Shown piece by piece: positions 9,344 to 17,472 of a stretch of 64,000 bases of DNA. The first letter of the stretch is position 1. The number at the start of each line of letters is the position of its first letter. The notes beneath the pieces are model-generated. The model searched no databases and had not been told where the DNA came from. It worked only from the letters and a program-made list of their open reading frames with translations. The DNA is from Intestinirhabdus alba (GTDB lineage: Bacteria > Pseudomonadota > Gammaproteobacteria > Enterobacterales > Enterobacteriaceae), in assembly GCF_009711095.1 (NCBI RefSeq), contig NZ_WMJZ01000001.1, positions 62,001 through 126,000 of the forward strand, written 5' to 3'. A program made the translations under genes and the position numbers.

Positions 9344-9616
9344 ATGCGTGAATTAACACAAATTGAAATGAACCATGTTAGCGGCGCAGGGATCGTCCAG
9401 GATACGCTCGACACCATAGGGCAAAAGGTTGGTGGCGGTATCGGTGGAGTTATTGGTACGGCCGCAGGGTCGTTTATTGGTTCCGTAGTTCCGCTTATTG
9501 GAACTACCATCGTAGGTAACCTTGCATCCCGCATCGGAAATAAGATAGGCAGCGTTATTGGTTCCGGAATAGGTAAAACCATTGGTGGGCTTTTTGAAAA
9601 AATATTGGGTATCTAA
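9344..9616 (+). CDS. Small glycine-zipper peptide 2, double-glycine-type leader (microcin-like)
   Basis: A 90-residue peptide with leader MRELTQIEMNHVSGAG, nearly superposable on that of peptide 1; predicted cleavage after residue 15 leaves 75 residues. Glycines fall in two strict four-residue registers: 26, 30, 34, 38, 42, 46 and 65, 69, 73, 77, 81. These are long glycine zippers typical of membrane-inserting or oligomerising helices. It has no cysteine. The open frame extends 7 codons upstream (9323), but AAAGGAAAA directs initiation at 9344, where the leader begins. The C-terminal IGGLFEKILGI resembles IFGGLFGKKS of peptide 1. It is probably the partner subunit of a two-peptide bacteriocin, analogous to glycine-zipper Cdz proteins; this is inference. 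Confidence 0.82.
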   Translation: MRELTQIEMNHVSGAGIVQDTLDTIGQKVGGGIGGVIGTAAGSFIGSVVPLIGTTIVGNLASRIGNKIGSVIGSGIGKTIGGLFEKILGI

Positions 9617-9771
9617 TCCCTCTGTTTTTTTGTGAAGATTATTTATCTACTCTGAATAATAATATTTACAGATTACAACGCAAAGCATATTATAAACGCG
9701 CGGGAGAGACGTCGCCCGGCTGTAACAGGTTGGCCAGCACGTTGACCGCCTGAAGTATTTTTACTTTAATT

Positions 9772-9802
9772 AAAAAATCGAGTCTCGTACTCGATTTTTT
9801 TT
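9772..9802. terminator. Bidirectional intrinsic terminator after peptide 2
   Basis: A 12-bp A/T-flanked stem (AAAAAATCGAGT / ACTCGATTTTTT) with a 5-base loop runs into further T on the plus strand and is preceded by A, so it could act in both directions. The span 9617-9771 between the peptide 2 stop and this hairpin holds no supported gene. Confidence 0.75.
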
Positions 9803-9824
9803 ACCCGCTGGCTGCCGGAGCATA

Positions 9825-9957
9825 TATACCCTAAATAATTCGAGTTGCAGGACAAAACGCAGCGCGTTTTGAACAGCCCCAGGGCTGGCCCCGAAGGGGT
9901 GAGGCCCCTGGGCCGAATAAAGCCAACGAACATGCAGCTTGAAGTATGACGGGTATA
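9825..9957. repeat. ERIC-family element 2 (133 bp)
   Basis: The left end TATACCCTAAATAATTCGAG and right end GCTTGAAGTATGACGGGTATA are ERIC termini. The canonical ERIC core is replaced by one copy of the GC-rich module (TTTTGAACAGCCCC ... GGCCGAATAAAGCC) seen in element 1. It ends 24 bases before the start codon of the adaptor gene and so forms much of its 5' untranslated region. Confidence 0.85.
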
Positions 9958-9981
9958 GATTTCATTTTGCCATAACAATGG

Positions 9982-11271
9982 ATGACCATGGATACCAGAG
10001 ACTTATTCCGCCGGGAGGCTATCGATAATCTGAGAACCCGATGGCTTGGCCAGGCTTTACTCATCGGGAGCTATCCACTATGGGTTGCGATCCTCGTAAC
10101 GGTGTTACTTCTTGCCGCCCTTATGTCTGTAATTATTTTTGGCGAGTATACCCGCAGAATAAGTGTTTACGGAGAGGTAACGACCCTGCCGCGGGCGATA
10201 AATATCTACTCACCGGGCCAGGGATTCATCAGCCGCAGCTGGAAGCATCCCGGCGAACAGGTGAAAAAAGGGGATTACCTGTATCAGATTGACGTCAGCA
10301 GGATTACCCGCTCTGGCAACGTCAGTGAAAATATTCTCCAGGCGGGCAGGGAACAACTTCGCCTGATTGAGGAAATTATCCACAAGCTGGAAGAAAATAA
10401 GGCCGTTACGCTTAGCCAAATGAAGCAGCAGCTACAGCAGTATGAACAGGCTTATCAGGAAACCAAAGCTACGGTTACGACCGCCAATGAAGGGATGTTA
10501 GCCATGAAGGCGACGATGAACAATTATGCTGAATATAAACGCCGTGGGCTAATTAATATCGATCAGATGTCTAATCAACGCTATCTCTATTATCAACAGC
10601 AAAGCGTATACCAAAACCTGAACGCGCAGCTGATTCAGCAGGGCCTGCAGATCACCAGTCTGCGGGGAGAGATGTTTACCCGGGCGACGGATTTTGATAA
10701 TGAAATTTCCCGGCGAAAATATGAACTCAGCGATTTACGTCGTCAGCTGGCTGAAATGGATGCGAGCGGAGCCTTGCTTGTCAGCTCGCCGGTGGACGGT
10801 AAAGTCGAAACGCTAAGCGTTACCCAGGGGCAAATGGTGAATTCTGGCGACAGCCTGGCGCAGGTGATCCCGGCGGAGAGTGAGGGCTATTTTTTAATAT
10901 TATGGTTGCCCAACAGCGCTACGCCCTATGTTAAGCCGGGCGATCCTATTAATATTAGCTTTGACGCCTTCCCCTATGAAAAGTTTGGCCATTTTCCAGG
11001 GGAAATAAAATCGATTTCCAGCGTACCGGTCTCGCCACAGGAGTTAAATTCGTACAGCAACTCTCCGCAGGGGAAACAGACCGGAATAGCGGAGCCATTT
11101 TATAAAGTTATTGTCGATATAAGTCGTGATAAACGGCTTGCCGCAATGATATTGACCACCGGCATGAAAGCGCGGGCGATGGTCTTTCTGGAAAAAAGGC
11201 CCATCTACCAGTGGATGATTGCCCCTTTTTATGACTTTTACCGTAGCCTGATGGGACCTGTTAATGAATAA
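9982..11271 (+). CDS. CvaA/HlyD-family periplasmic adaptor of a peptide exporter
   Basis: A 429-residue membrane fusion protein: cytoplasmic N-terminus, one membrane helix at about residues 27-53, a biotinyl-lipoyl-like half (ISVYGEVTTLPRAINIYSPG), a long coiled coil (about 115-265), the second lipoyl half (SGALLVSSPVDGKVETLSV) and a C-terminal beta-barrel. It resembles CvaA of the colicin V system and would link the ABC exporter to an outer-membrane channel, presumably TolC; no such gene lies nearby. The start codon has no good ribosome binding site (in-frame ATG at 9982 and 9988). Its last 8 bases overlap the exporter gene. Confidence 0.88.
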   Translation: MTMDTRDLFRREAIDNLRTRWLGQALLIGSYPLWVAILVTVLLLAALMSVIIFGEYTRRISVYGEVTTLPRAINIYSPGQGFISRSWKHPGEQVKKGDYLYQIDVSRITRSGNVSENILQAGREQLRLIEEIIHKLEENKAVTLSQMKQQLQQYEQAYQETKATVTTANEGMLAMKATMNNYAEYKRRGLINIDQMSNQRYLYYQQQSVYQNLNAQLIQQGLQITSLRGEMFTRATDFDNEISRRKYELSDLRRQLAEMDASGALLVSSPVDGKVETLSVTQGQMVNSGDSLAQVIPAESEGYFLILWLPNSATPYVKPGDPINISFDAFPYEKFGHFPGEIKSISSVPVSPQELNSYSNSPQGKQTGIAEPFYKVIVDISRDKRLAAMILTTGMKARAMVFLEKRPIYQWMIAPFYDFYRSLMGPVNE

Positions 11272-13375
11272 TACCTTATTAACTTATCTGCGCGACCGGC
11301 TGCATTTTGGCTTTATCAGAAAGGTTCCCCAGATCCTCCAGACGGAAAGCGCAGAGTGCGGCCTGGCCTGCCTGGCGATGGTTTGTCGCTATTATGGCAA
11401 AGATGTTGACTTAATTAATCTGCGTCACCGGTTTGGCGTTTCATCTCATGGTGCCACGCTTGGGGTGTTGGTAGACATTGCCGACAAAACTGGCCTTAAA
11501 AATCGACCGCTGTCGCTGGATCTTGACGAGGTCAGACAGCTAAAAACCCCCTGTATTCTCCATTGGGATATGTGTCATTTCGTCGTATTACTATCGGCCC
11601 GGCGCAATAAATTTGTCATAAACGATCCGGCGTTTGGCCGGCGGAGCATGGGGCTGCGCGAGTTTTCCCGTCACTTTACCGGCGTTGCGCTGGAGCTATG
11701 GCCCGATCAAGGCTTCTCCCGCGAGAAAGCGCGTAGCCGGCTGCGATTACGGGATATGCTAGGTAATATCCACGGGTTACCGGCCTTTCTTGGTAAGATA
11801 TTTTGTTTCAGCCTGCTGATTGAGGCAATAAATTTGCTGCTCCCGGTGGGGACGCAGCTGGTTATGGATCATGTTATTATTGCGGAAGATCACAGTCTGT
11901 TATCGCTAATTTGTATTGGACTGCTGGGCTTTATTCTTTGTCGTACTTTTATTGCTACGCTGCGGGCGTGGGCTTCGCTGGTCATGGCATCGCTGATTGA
12001 TATTCAGTGGAAAGCGGGCATGTTTGACCATTTAATGAAGCTGCCGCTGGCCTATTTTGCAAAACGTAAACTGGGAGATATACAGTCCAGACTTGGCTCG
12101 CTGGAGGTTATTCGCACCACGCTTACCGATGGTTTGGTAAACGGTATCATTGATACCATTGTCGCCATCGGCGTTTTTATCATGATGGCGCTGTACGGCG
12201 GCTGGCTGGTCGGAGTGGTACTCACATTTACGCTGATCTACATGGCTCTGCGGATCGTGACCTATGGGCGCTATCGGCAGGCTTCTGAAGATCACATCGT
12301 TAAAGATGCCCGGGCCGGATCGCACTTTATGGAAACGCTCTATGGCGTGGGAACCATTAAGGCTTTGGGTATTACGGGGCTGCGTGCGAAGTTCTGGCTG
12401 AATCTGAACATCGACGCTGCTAACGCCAGAATACGCACCACCAGGCTGGATTTGCTCTTCGGTGGCCTGTCGAATCTGATCGGTGCCGTTGATCAAATCA
12501 TCATCCTCTGGCTGGGCGCGACGATGGTTATAGAGGGCGGTATGACGCTGGGAATGTTCGTCGCTTTCAACGCCTGGCGCAGTCAGTTTTCCGATCGTAC
12601 CGCCAGCTTAATTAACCTCTTTTTACAGATGCGGCTGTTGACGATGCATAACGAGCGTATTGCCGATGTACTGCTTTCCGAGCCCGAGCTGGAGGGGCCG
12701 GAGCAATGGCTGGCCGCGCCTGACGAACCGGTTGAGTTTGCGATAAAAGACGTGTCTTTCGCCTATGACAGGTTATCGAAGCCGATCTTCACCCATCTCA
12801 ATATTCAGGTGAAGGCGGGAGAAAGCGTCGCGATTATTGGCCCTTCAGGCACCGGGAAAACGACGCTGATGAAGGTGATGTCCGGGCTACTGCAGCCAAC
12901 GGCGGGGAATGTTTATTTTAATGGTATCGATATCAATAATATCGGCCTTAATAACTATCGGCAAAATATAGCCTGCGTTCTACAGGATGATAAGCTGTTT
13001 GCTGGCTCTATTGCGGAAAATATCTGTAGTTTTACCGAGAATAAAGATTATTCGCGTATTTATGAGTGCGCCATTAACTGTAATATTCATGATGAGATTA
13101 TGCAGATGCCGATGGGATATGAAACGCTGATCGGTGAGCTGGGGGGGAATCTGTCCGGAGGACAGAAACAGCGCCTGCTGATTGCCCGAGCGCTCTACAG
13201 GAGACCGGGAATTTTGTTTCTTGACGAGGCCACCAGCCATCTGGATCTGGAAAATGAGGCTAAAATTAATCAGGCGATCGGTGGACTGAATATTACCCGT
13301 ATTTTTATTGCACATCGCCCTTCGACGATCGCCAGCGCTGAACGGGTTATCGATCTGACGGCGACGAATTTATAA
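11264..13375 (+). CDS. CvaB-like C39-peptidase-containing ABC exporter
   Basis: A 703-residue bacteriocin-type PCAT. The N-terminal C39 peptidase domain (about 1-135) has the full triad Cys32 (TESAECGLAC), His105 (WDMCHFVVL) and Asp121 (INDPAFG), at the positions I recall for CvaB. A membrane domain (about 165-450) and a C-terminal ATPase follow: Walker A GPSGTGKTT at 526-534, LSGGQKQR at 630-637, Walker B LDE with Asp654/Glu655, and H-loop His684. It should cleave double-glycine-type leaders and export the peptides in one step; the two upstream peptides are the obvious substrates. It overlaps the adaptor gene by 8 bp and the convergent winged-helix gene by 6 bp. Confidence 0.93.
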   Translation: MNNTLLTYLRDRLHFGFIRKVPQILQTESAECGLACLAMVCRYYGKDVDLINLRHRFGVSSHGATLGVLVDIADKTGLKNRPLSLDLDEVRQLKTPCILHWDMCHFVVLLSARRNKFVINDPAFGRRSMGLREFSRHFTGVALELWPDQGFSREKARSRLRLRDMLGNIHGLPAFLGKIFCFSLLIEAINLLLPVGTQLVMDHVIIAEDHSLLSLICIGLLGFILCRTFIATLRAWASLVMASLIDIQWKAGMFDHLMKLPLAYFAKRKLGDIQSRLGSLEVIRTTLTDGLVNGIIDTIVAIGVFIMMALYGGWLVGVVLTFTLIYMALRIVTYGRYRQASEDHIVKDARAGSHFMETLYGVGTIKALGITGLRAKFWLNLNIDAANARIRTTRLDLLFGGLSNLIGAVDQIIILWLGATMVIEGGMTLGMFVAFNAWRSQFSDRTASLINLFLQMRLLTMHNERIADVLLSEPELEGPEQWLAAPDEPVEFAIKDVSFAYDRLSKPIFTHLNIQVKAGESVAIIGPSGTGKTTLMKVMSGLLQPTAGNVYFNGIDINNIGLNNYRQNIACVLQDDKLFAGSIAENICSFTENKDYSRIYECAINCNIHDEIMQMPMGYETLIGELGGNLSGGQKQRLLIARALYRRPGILFLDEATSHLDLENEAKINQAIGGLNITRIFIAHRPSTIASAERVIDLTATNL

Positions 13376-14239
13376 TGCCTTGTGCTCCGGACAAATACAG
13401 TAGAGAAGCCCGGCCAGCTGTAGCGAATAAATATTGCGGAAAAGATGGATAAAATTGTCCGACAGCCTGATGAACAGATTATTTTCCAGCGAGAGCAGGC
13501 CGGCAGACTGCGCCTCATGCAGCAGCGCGCAAACATGACTGCGTGAAACGTAGCTATACTCGGCTATCTTTTTATGGGGCAAAATGATATTTTGGCTGTT
13601 TTGCTGAAGGTGCTCTTTATACAGCAGCAGCATGATCATGTAGCCCCCATCTTTTTTGATGAACACCCCGGCGTTGGGCTCGATATGGGTGAGTGTAATA
13701 TGGTTCAGTACAATATTTTGATAGCGGCAGAAGAAGTATCGAATAAATTCATCGGGGCTGCTGTAGCATGCTAAACCGGCGCTACTATGCAGTATTTGAT
13801 AGGGCTTAAGCAGAGTTTGCAGCAGTTCGAAAATCTCTTTAATCGCACTGGGGGAGGGGAGATAGTGCTTTTCCCGACGGTTGCCTTCGGCTCGATGAAG
13901 CGTGAGACGACCCGATACGCGAAGCTGCGTAAATAGTGCATTGATAGAGTTGGCACAAAAAAAATTTTCTTGTTGGGAAATAAAATTTTTTACTTTTTTT
14001 AAAGTTGGAGCTGGATCACAATAATAAAATAGCAGAATAGCCGCTGCCGTATAAAAACGGATGCTCTTGAATATCATTTTATAAAATAAAGGTTTTTTTG
14101 CATAAAAGGTACTTAGCATTATTTCATGGATCATCACCATTTTGTTCAGGTTTTTATGGCTGTTGATTTTGCTGGCATGACAAACGATCTGTTCAATCAC
14201 TGTTTCACGAAGCGGTAAATCCATTAGCGATAGCCCCAT
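13370..14239 (-). CDS. Unrecognised protein with C-terminal winged-helix-like domain, possible regulator
   Basis: A 289-residue basic, low-GC protein transcribed toward the exporter gene and overlapping its end by 6 bp. I do not recognise the family. Residues about 215-265 (LPHKKIAEYSYVSRSHVCAL, then LHEAQSAGLLSLENNLFIRL) resemble the CRP-type winged helix, where a recognition helix follows a SRSxV motif. An N-terminal hydrophobic patch (IRFYTAAAILLFYY, about 60-73) could be a buried helix or a membrane segment. The base composition matches the microcin-like genes, so it probably came with them. It could be the locus regulator; an immunity role is possible but has no direct support. Confidence 0.6.
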   Translation of the reverse strand: MGLSLMDLPLRETVIEQIVCHASKINSHKNLNKMVMIHEIMLSTFYAKKPLFYKMIFKSIRFYTAAAILLFYYCDPAPTLKKVKNFISQQENFFCANSINALFTQLRVSGRLTLHRAEGNRREKHYLPSPSAIKEIFELLQTLLKPYQILHSSAGLACYSSPDEFIRYFFCRYQNIVLNHITLTHIEPNAGVFIKKDGGYMIMLLLYKEHLQQNSQNIILPHKKIAEYSYVSRSHVCALLHEAQSAGLLSLENNLFIRLSDNFIHLFRNIYSLQLAGLLYCICPEHKAL

Positions 14240-14565
14240 TGGAAACCTTAATATTCAGATGAATTAATGAGTCTAACAGTACCAGTGGATAAGCCGCAAG
14301 GCAGAAGGCGATCTTGTTATTCATTGAGAATTTTGCGCGGGTGTTATTCTTTATTCCCAAGGGCAATCCTGTTTTTTAATTTTTAAATTGGTTTTACTTA
14401 TTTTTTTATCCGTAGCCCACTTTTTTAGAACGCGGCCAGCGCAGGTGGGTAGACCTTAAAATTATTAAGCGGAACGTGGAGTGGGCTGCCGGTGGGGCAA
14501 TAAAGGCGATATCGGGCGGCGGCGGTATTGGTGGCTGTGGCCCGCCGCCGCGGGATGTGTGTCCA
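14240..14565. other. Intergenic region, right boundary of the accessory locus
   Basis: AT-rich up to about 14425, then abruptly GC-rich. The junction presumably marks the boundary between accessory DNA and the core downstream of tesB. A strong G/C inverted repeat at about 14515-14555 (GGCGGCGGCGG ... CCGCCGCCG) could terminate tesB, though it has no T-tract. No gene is supported. Confidence 0.5.
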
Positions 14566-15426
14566 TCAGCTACGTTGACGCATGACGCCTTCCTGAACCG
14601 TCGAGGCCACCAGCACGCCCTCCTGGGTCCAGAATTCGCCGCGCACGAAGCCGCGGGCGCTGGAAGCGGAGGTGCTTTCCACGCTGTAGAGCAGCCAGTC
14701 GTTCAGGCTGAACGGGCGATGGAACCAGATGGAGTGATCGATGGTGGCGATCTGAATGCCCGGCTCCAGGAATCCAATGCCGTGCGGCTGCAGGGCGACG
14801 GGCAGAAAATTGAGGTCGGAGGCATAGCCCAGCAGATACTGGTGCACGCGGATATCATCCGGCATCTCTCCGTTGGCGCGGATCCACACCTGGCGCGTCG
14901 GCCCGGCAACATGGCCTTTCAGCGGGTTATGAAACTCGACCGGGCGCACCTCCAGCGGGCGGTCGCTGAGGAATTTATCCTTCAGGGTCGGTGGCAGCAG
15001 ATGGGCCAGCGAGCGGGCGATTTCCGTCTCGGAGGGAAGGCCGTCAGGAGCAGGAGCCGCAGGCATCTGCTGCTGATGCTCAAAACCCGCTTCCGGTGCC
15101 TGGAAGGAGGCCGTCATGAAAAATATGGGTTTGCCGCTCTGGACGGCAGCAACGCGGCGGGCGCTGAAGCTGTTGCCGTCGCGCAGGATCTCCACGTCAT
15201 ATACGATCGGCTGACGGCTGTCGCCCGGACGTAAAAAATAGCTGTGGAAAGAGTGCACCAGACGCTTTTCCGGCACGGTCTCCTTGGCGGCGTACAGCGC
15301 CTGGCCTACCACCTGCCCACCAAACACCTGGGGAAGCCCCAGGTCTTCACTTTGTCCGCGAAAGAGACCTTCCTCAATTTTCTCCAGGTTCAATAATGTC
15401 AGCAGGTTATTCAGTGCCTGACTCAT
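14566..15426 (-). CDS. tesB: Acyl-CoA thioesterase II TesB
   Basis: A 286-residue double-hotdog thioesterase hydrolysing medium- and long-chain acyl-CoA. The catalytic Asp ([10 protein letters not shown]), Ser/Thr ([11 protein letters not shown]) and Gln (VQEGVMRQ) stretches known from E. coli TesB are present. The ATG at 15426 gives [20 protein letters not shown]; the open frame continues 77 codons upstream with no family similarity. In E. coli it lies next to amtB; here about 6 kb of accessory DNA separates them. Confidence 0.95.
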   Translation of the reverse strand: MSQALNNLLTLLNLEKIEEGLFRGQSEDLGLPQVFGGQVVGQALYAAKETVPEKRLVHSFHSYFLRPGDSRQPIVYDVEILRDGNSFSARRVAAVQSGKPIFFMTASFQAPEAGFEHQQQMPAAPAPDGLPSETEIARSLAHLLPPTLKDKFLSDRPLEVRPVEFHNPLKGHVAGPTRQVWIRANGEMPDDIRVHQYLLGYASDLNFLPVALQPHGIGFLEPGIQIATIDHSIWFHRPFSLNDWLLYSVESTSASSARGFVRGEFWTQEGVLVASTVQEGVMRQRS

Positions 15427-15642
15427 GTGAGTTCTCCAGGTAACAAGGGTGCCAAAGCGAACAGGCCCTGAGTATAACGCAATTTCGTGAGGGGGCCGAA
15501 CGGTACAAAAATCTGAATGGCGGGCTGATTCCAGGCAAAAAAGAGTGATATGTGCCACACTTATTGACGTTATGTTTTTGTTAACCACTCTTCCGGCGGG
15601 GGAAAAGTAACCTGCTGGTGCATTGATGATAAGGAGAATTGA

Positions 15643-16212
15643 ATGAAACTCGTGCACATGGTAAGTGGTTTAGCGGTTGCGGTATCTCTGGCGGCCTGCG
15701 CGGATAAGAGCGCAGATATCCAGACGCCTGCGCCAAACCCAAATCTGTCTATAAACGCCACGCAGCCCACTATTCAGCAGCCTAACGTATCCGGTACGGT
15801 GTGGATCCGTCAGAAGGTGGCCCTGCCGCCTGATGCCGTGCTGACCGTCACCCTTTCCGATGCTTCAATGTCTAACGCGCCGTCTAAGGTGCTGTCGCAG
15901 AAAGCGGTACGCACCGAAGGAAAACAGGCACCGTTCAGCTTCGTGCTGCCGTTTAATCCATCGGACGTCAGGCCGGATGCCCGCATTTTGCTGAGCGCAA
16001 CCATTGCCGTTGACAACAGGCTGGTATTTATCAGCGATACCGTGAAGCCGGCAATCAATAACGGTGGTAAAAAAGTGGATCTGACGCTGGTTCCTGTTCA
16101 GCAAACGGCGGTGCCGGTACAGGCGAGCGGCGGCGCGACAACCACCGTGCCCTACACATCCCCGACGCAGGTCAATCCCTCCTCAGCGATCCCGGCACCC
16201 ACCCGGTATTAA
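15643..16212 (+). CDS. ybaY: Outer-membrane lipoprotein YbaY
   Basis: A 189-residue lipoprotein with signal sequence and lipobox LAAC (Cys19), a YbaY/YscW-type domain ([20 protein letters not shown] onward), and a Pro/Thr/Gln-rich tail. It is divergent from tesB across 216 bp, as in E. coli. The family is glycine-zipper-free and its function is not established. Confidence 0.9.
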   Translation: MKLVHMVSGLAVAVSLAACADKSADIQTPAPNPNLSINATQPTIQQPNVSGTVWIRQKVALPPDAVLTVTLSDASMSNAPSKVLSQKAVRTEGKQAPFSFVLPFNPSDVRPDARILLSATIAVDNRLVFISDTVKPAINNGGKKVDLTLVPVQQTAVPVQASGGATTTVPYTSPTQVNPSSAIPAPTRY

Positions 16213-16243
16213 AGGAAGCAATCCTTTCTTGCCGCAAAGAGAG

Positions 16244-16555
16244 TTAGCCTTCCCAGCGGTAGCGGTGCAGATCGATCTGCCCGCTGCCGGAAACCACCAC
16301 CCCTTCTGCCAGCAGCGCCTGGCGCTGACGCTGTAAATCCGGACCGCTTAGGGAGATGGAGCCGTAGCGGTTGACCACCCGATGCCAGGGCAGCTTGCTG
16401 CCTTCCGGGAGCCGCTTCAGGACGCCGCCGACCTGGCGCGCCGCGCGCGGGGAGCCGGCAAGCCTGGCGATGTCGCCGTAGGTGGTGACGCGACCTTCCG
16501 GAATAGCCGCAACAATCTGCCAGACCCGGTGAGGGAACGTATCTTCCGTTTCCAT
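16244..16555 (-). CDS. atl: Alkyltransferase-like DNA-binding protein Atl (YbaZ)
   Basis: A 103-residue protein related to O6-alkylguanine-DNA alkyltransferase in which the active-site PCHR is PWHR (KLPWHRVVNRYG). It therefore binds O6-alkylguanine without transfer and hands the lesion to nucleotide excision repair. The start METEDTFPHRVWQIV is conserved. The gene is convergent with ybaY and lies beside ffs, as in E. coli. Confidence 0.95.
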   Translation of the reverse strand: METEDTFPHRVWQIVAAIPEGRVTTYGDIARLAGSPRAARQVGGVLKRLPEGSKLPWHRVVNRYGSISLSGPDLQRQRQALLAEGVVVSGSGQIDLHRYRWEG

Positions 16556-16646
16556 TATGGGTTCCTGTTCTGCTTTGCTGGTAATTAGCCATGATCGCAG
16601 ATTCAGGGCGGGCTGCGCAAGAAAACAGCATCCGGCGCGGCGCGGG

Positions 16647-16675
16647 TTGCAATTAGCGGGTACAGCAGTGATAAT
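16647..16675 (+). promoter_or_regulatory. Promoter of the 4.5S RNA gene
   Basis: TTGCAA (16647-16652) and GATAAT (16670-16675) with a 17-bp spacer are followed by a GC-rich discriminator (GCGCCTGCGCG) typical of growth-rate-controlled stable RNA genes. A start near 16682-16684 would give the leader of about 24 nt that RNase P removes. Confidence 0.75.
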
Positions 16676-16707
16676 GCGCCTGCGCGTTGGTTAACAACGC
16701 TCTCAAT

Positions 16708-16821
16708 GGGGGCCCTGCTGGTTCTCCCGCAACGCTACTCTGTTTACCAGGTCAGGTCCGGAAGGAAGCAGCCAAGGCAGATGACGTGTGTGCCGGGATG
16801 TAGCTGGCAGGGCCCCCACCC
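16708..16821 (+). ncRNA. ffs: 4.5S RNA, signal recognition particle RNA
   Basis: A 114-nt sequence from GGGGGCCCTGCTGG to GGCCCCCACCC, almost identical to E. coli 4.5S RNA. The Ffh-binding tetraloop region (CAGGTCAGGTCCGGAAGG) and symmetric-loop strand (GCAGCCAAGGCAG) are intact, and the ends pair. It assembles with Ffh to target membrane proteins co-translationally. Confidence 0.98.
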
Positions 16822-17001
16822 ATTTGTGCCGCCCGGCCGCGCTGTTCGCCATCTCCCTGTTTTCTTTATAATCTGCGATCCTCCGGCTGCCGTGTGTCAG
16901 GCGTATGGACGAGGCTAAACAAATCCGGCACCTGAAGCGAGGCGGAAGAGAGACAAAAAAGCTGGAGGTCGCCATGTGCCGTAGCGGAGGCGCTTTTCCG
17001 G

Positions 17002-17472
17002 TTAACGCTTCGCTTCCGCGCGCGCAAGGGTAAAAATATCGTAGAACGATAGCTCGCCTTTCCGGGCGACCATTTTCTGTAGCTGCGTTTTAAGCTGATT
17101 CTCCACCCGGGCAGACTGCATAATGGTGGCGATCAGGGAGTGCGGAACCGGGCGGGTGTTGTACCACTCTCCGTTGTAACAGACCCTGAAGTCGAGCACG
17201 TCGATATCCTCGTAGCGGTAGCGCGGGGCAACGTCGAAAAAGAAAAAACCGTTTAACGGGATGAACAGCGCCACGAGCAGCCAGACGGAGTCCGCCAGAG
17301 TGTCAGAGTGCAGCATGACCGCCAGGGTGGCAAACCACGCCATATACATGCCGATAAACAGTCCGGGGTGCTTACGGATGAAGCTGAGGCTAAGGCGGGG
17401 ACGGTTATCGCGCTTTTCGCGTGCGTTAAGATCGTCAATGGTTTCAGTAAGCAGACGCTGTATTTCTTTCAT
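17002..17472 (-). CDS. ylaC: Inner-membrane protein YlaC
   Basis: A 156-residue protein with two adjacent membrane helices (about residues 38-58 and 63-82) and a cytoplasmic C-terminal domain ([20 protein letters not shown] onward). It matches E. coli YlaC in length and sequence. Function unknown. In E. coli the next gene is maa (maltose acetyltransferase); here no maa lies between ylaC and hha. Confidence 0.9.
   Translation of the reverse strand: MKEIQRLLTETIDDLNAREKRDNRPRLSLSFIRKHPGLFIGMYMAWFATLAVMLHSDTLADSVWLLVALFIPLNGFFFFDVAPRYRYEDIDVLDFRVCYNGEWYNTRPVPHSLIATIMQSARVENQLKTQLQKMVARKGELSFYDIFTLARAEAKR

Noticed and set aside
14476-14560. Glycine-rich plus-strand reading (GAIKAISGGGGIGGCGPPP) near the microcin-like locus, tempting as a third peptide
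   Set aside because: It starts at a GTG without ribosome binding site or leader motif, comes from a G/C inverted repeat downstream of tesB, and runs on as the antisense of tesB.
14476-15234. 252-codon plus-strand ORF
   Set aside because: It is the antisense shadow of tesB, which is conserved to its ends on the minus strand.
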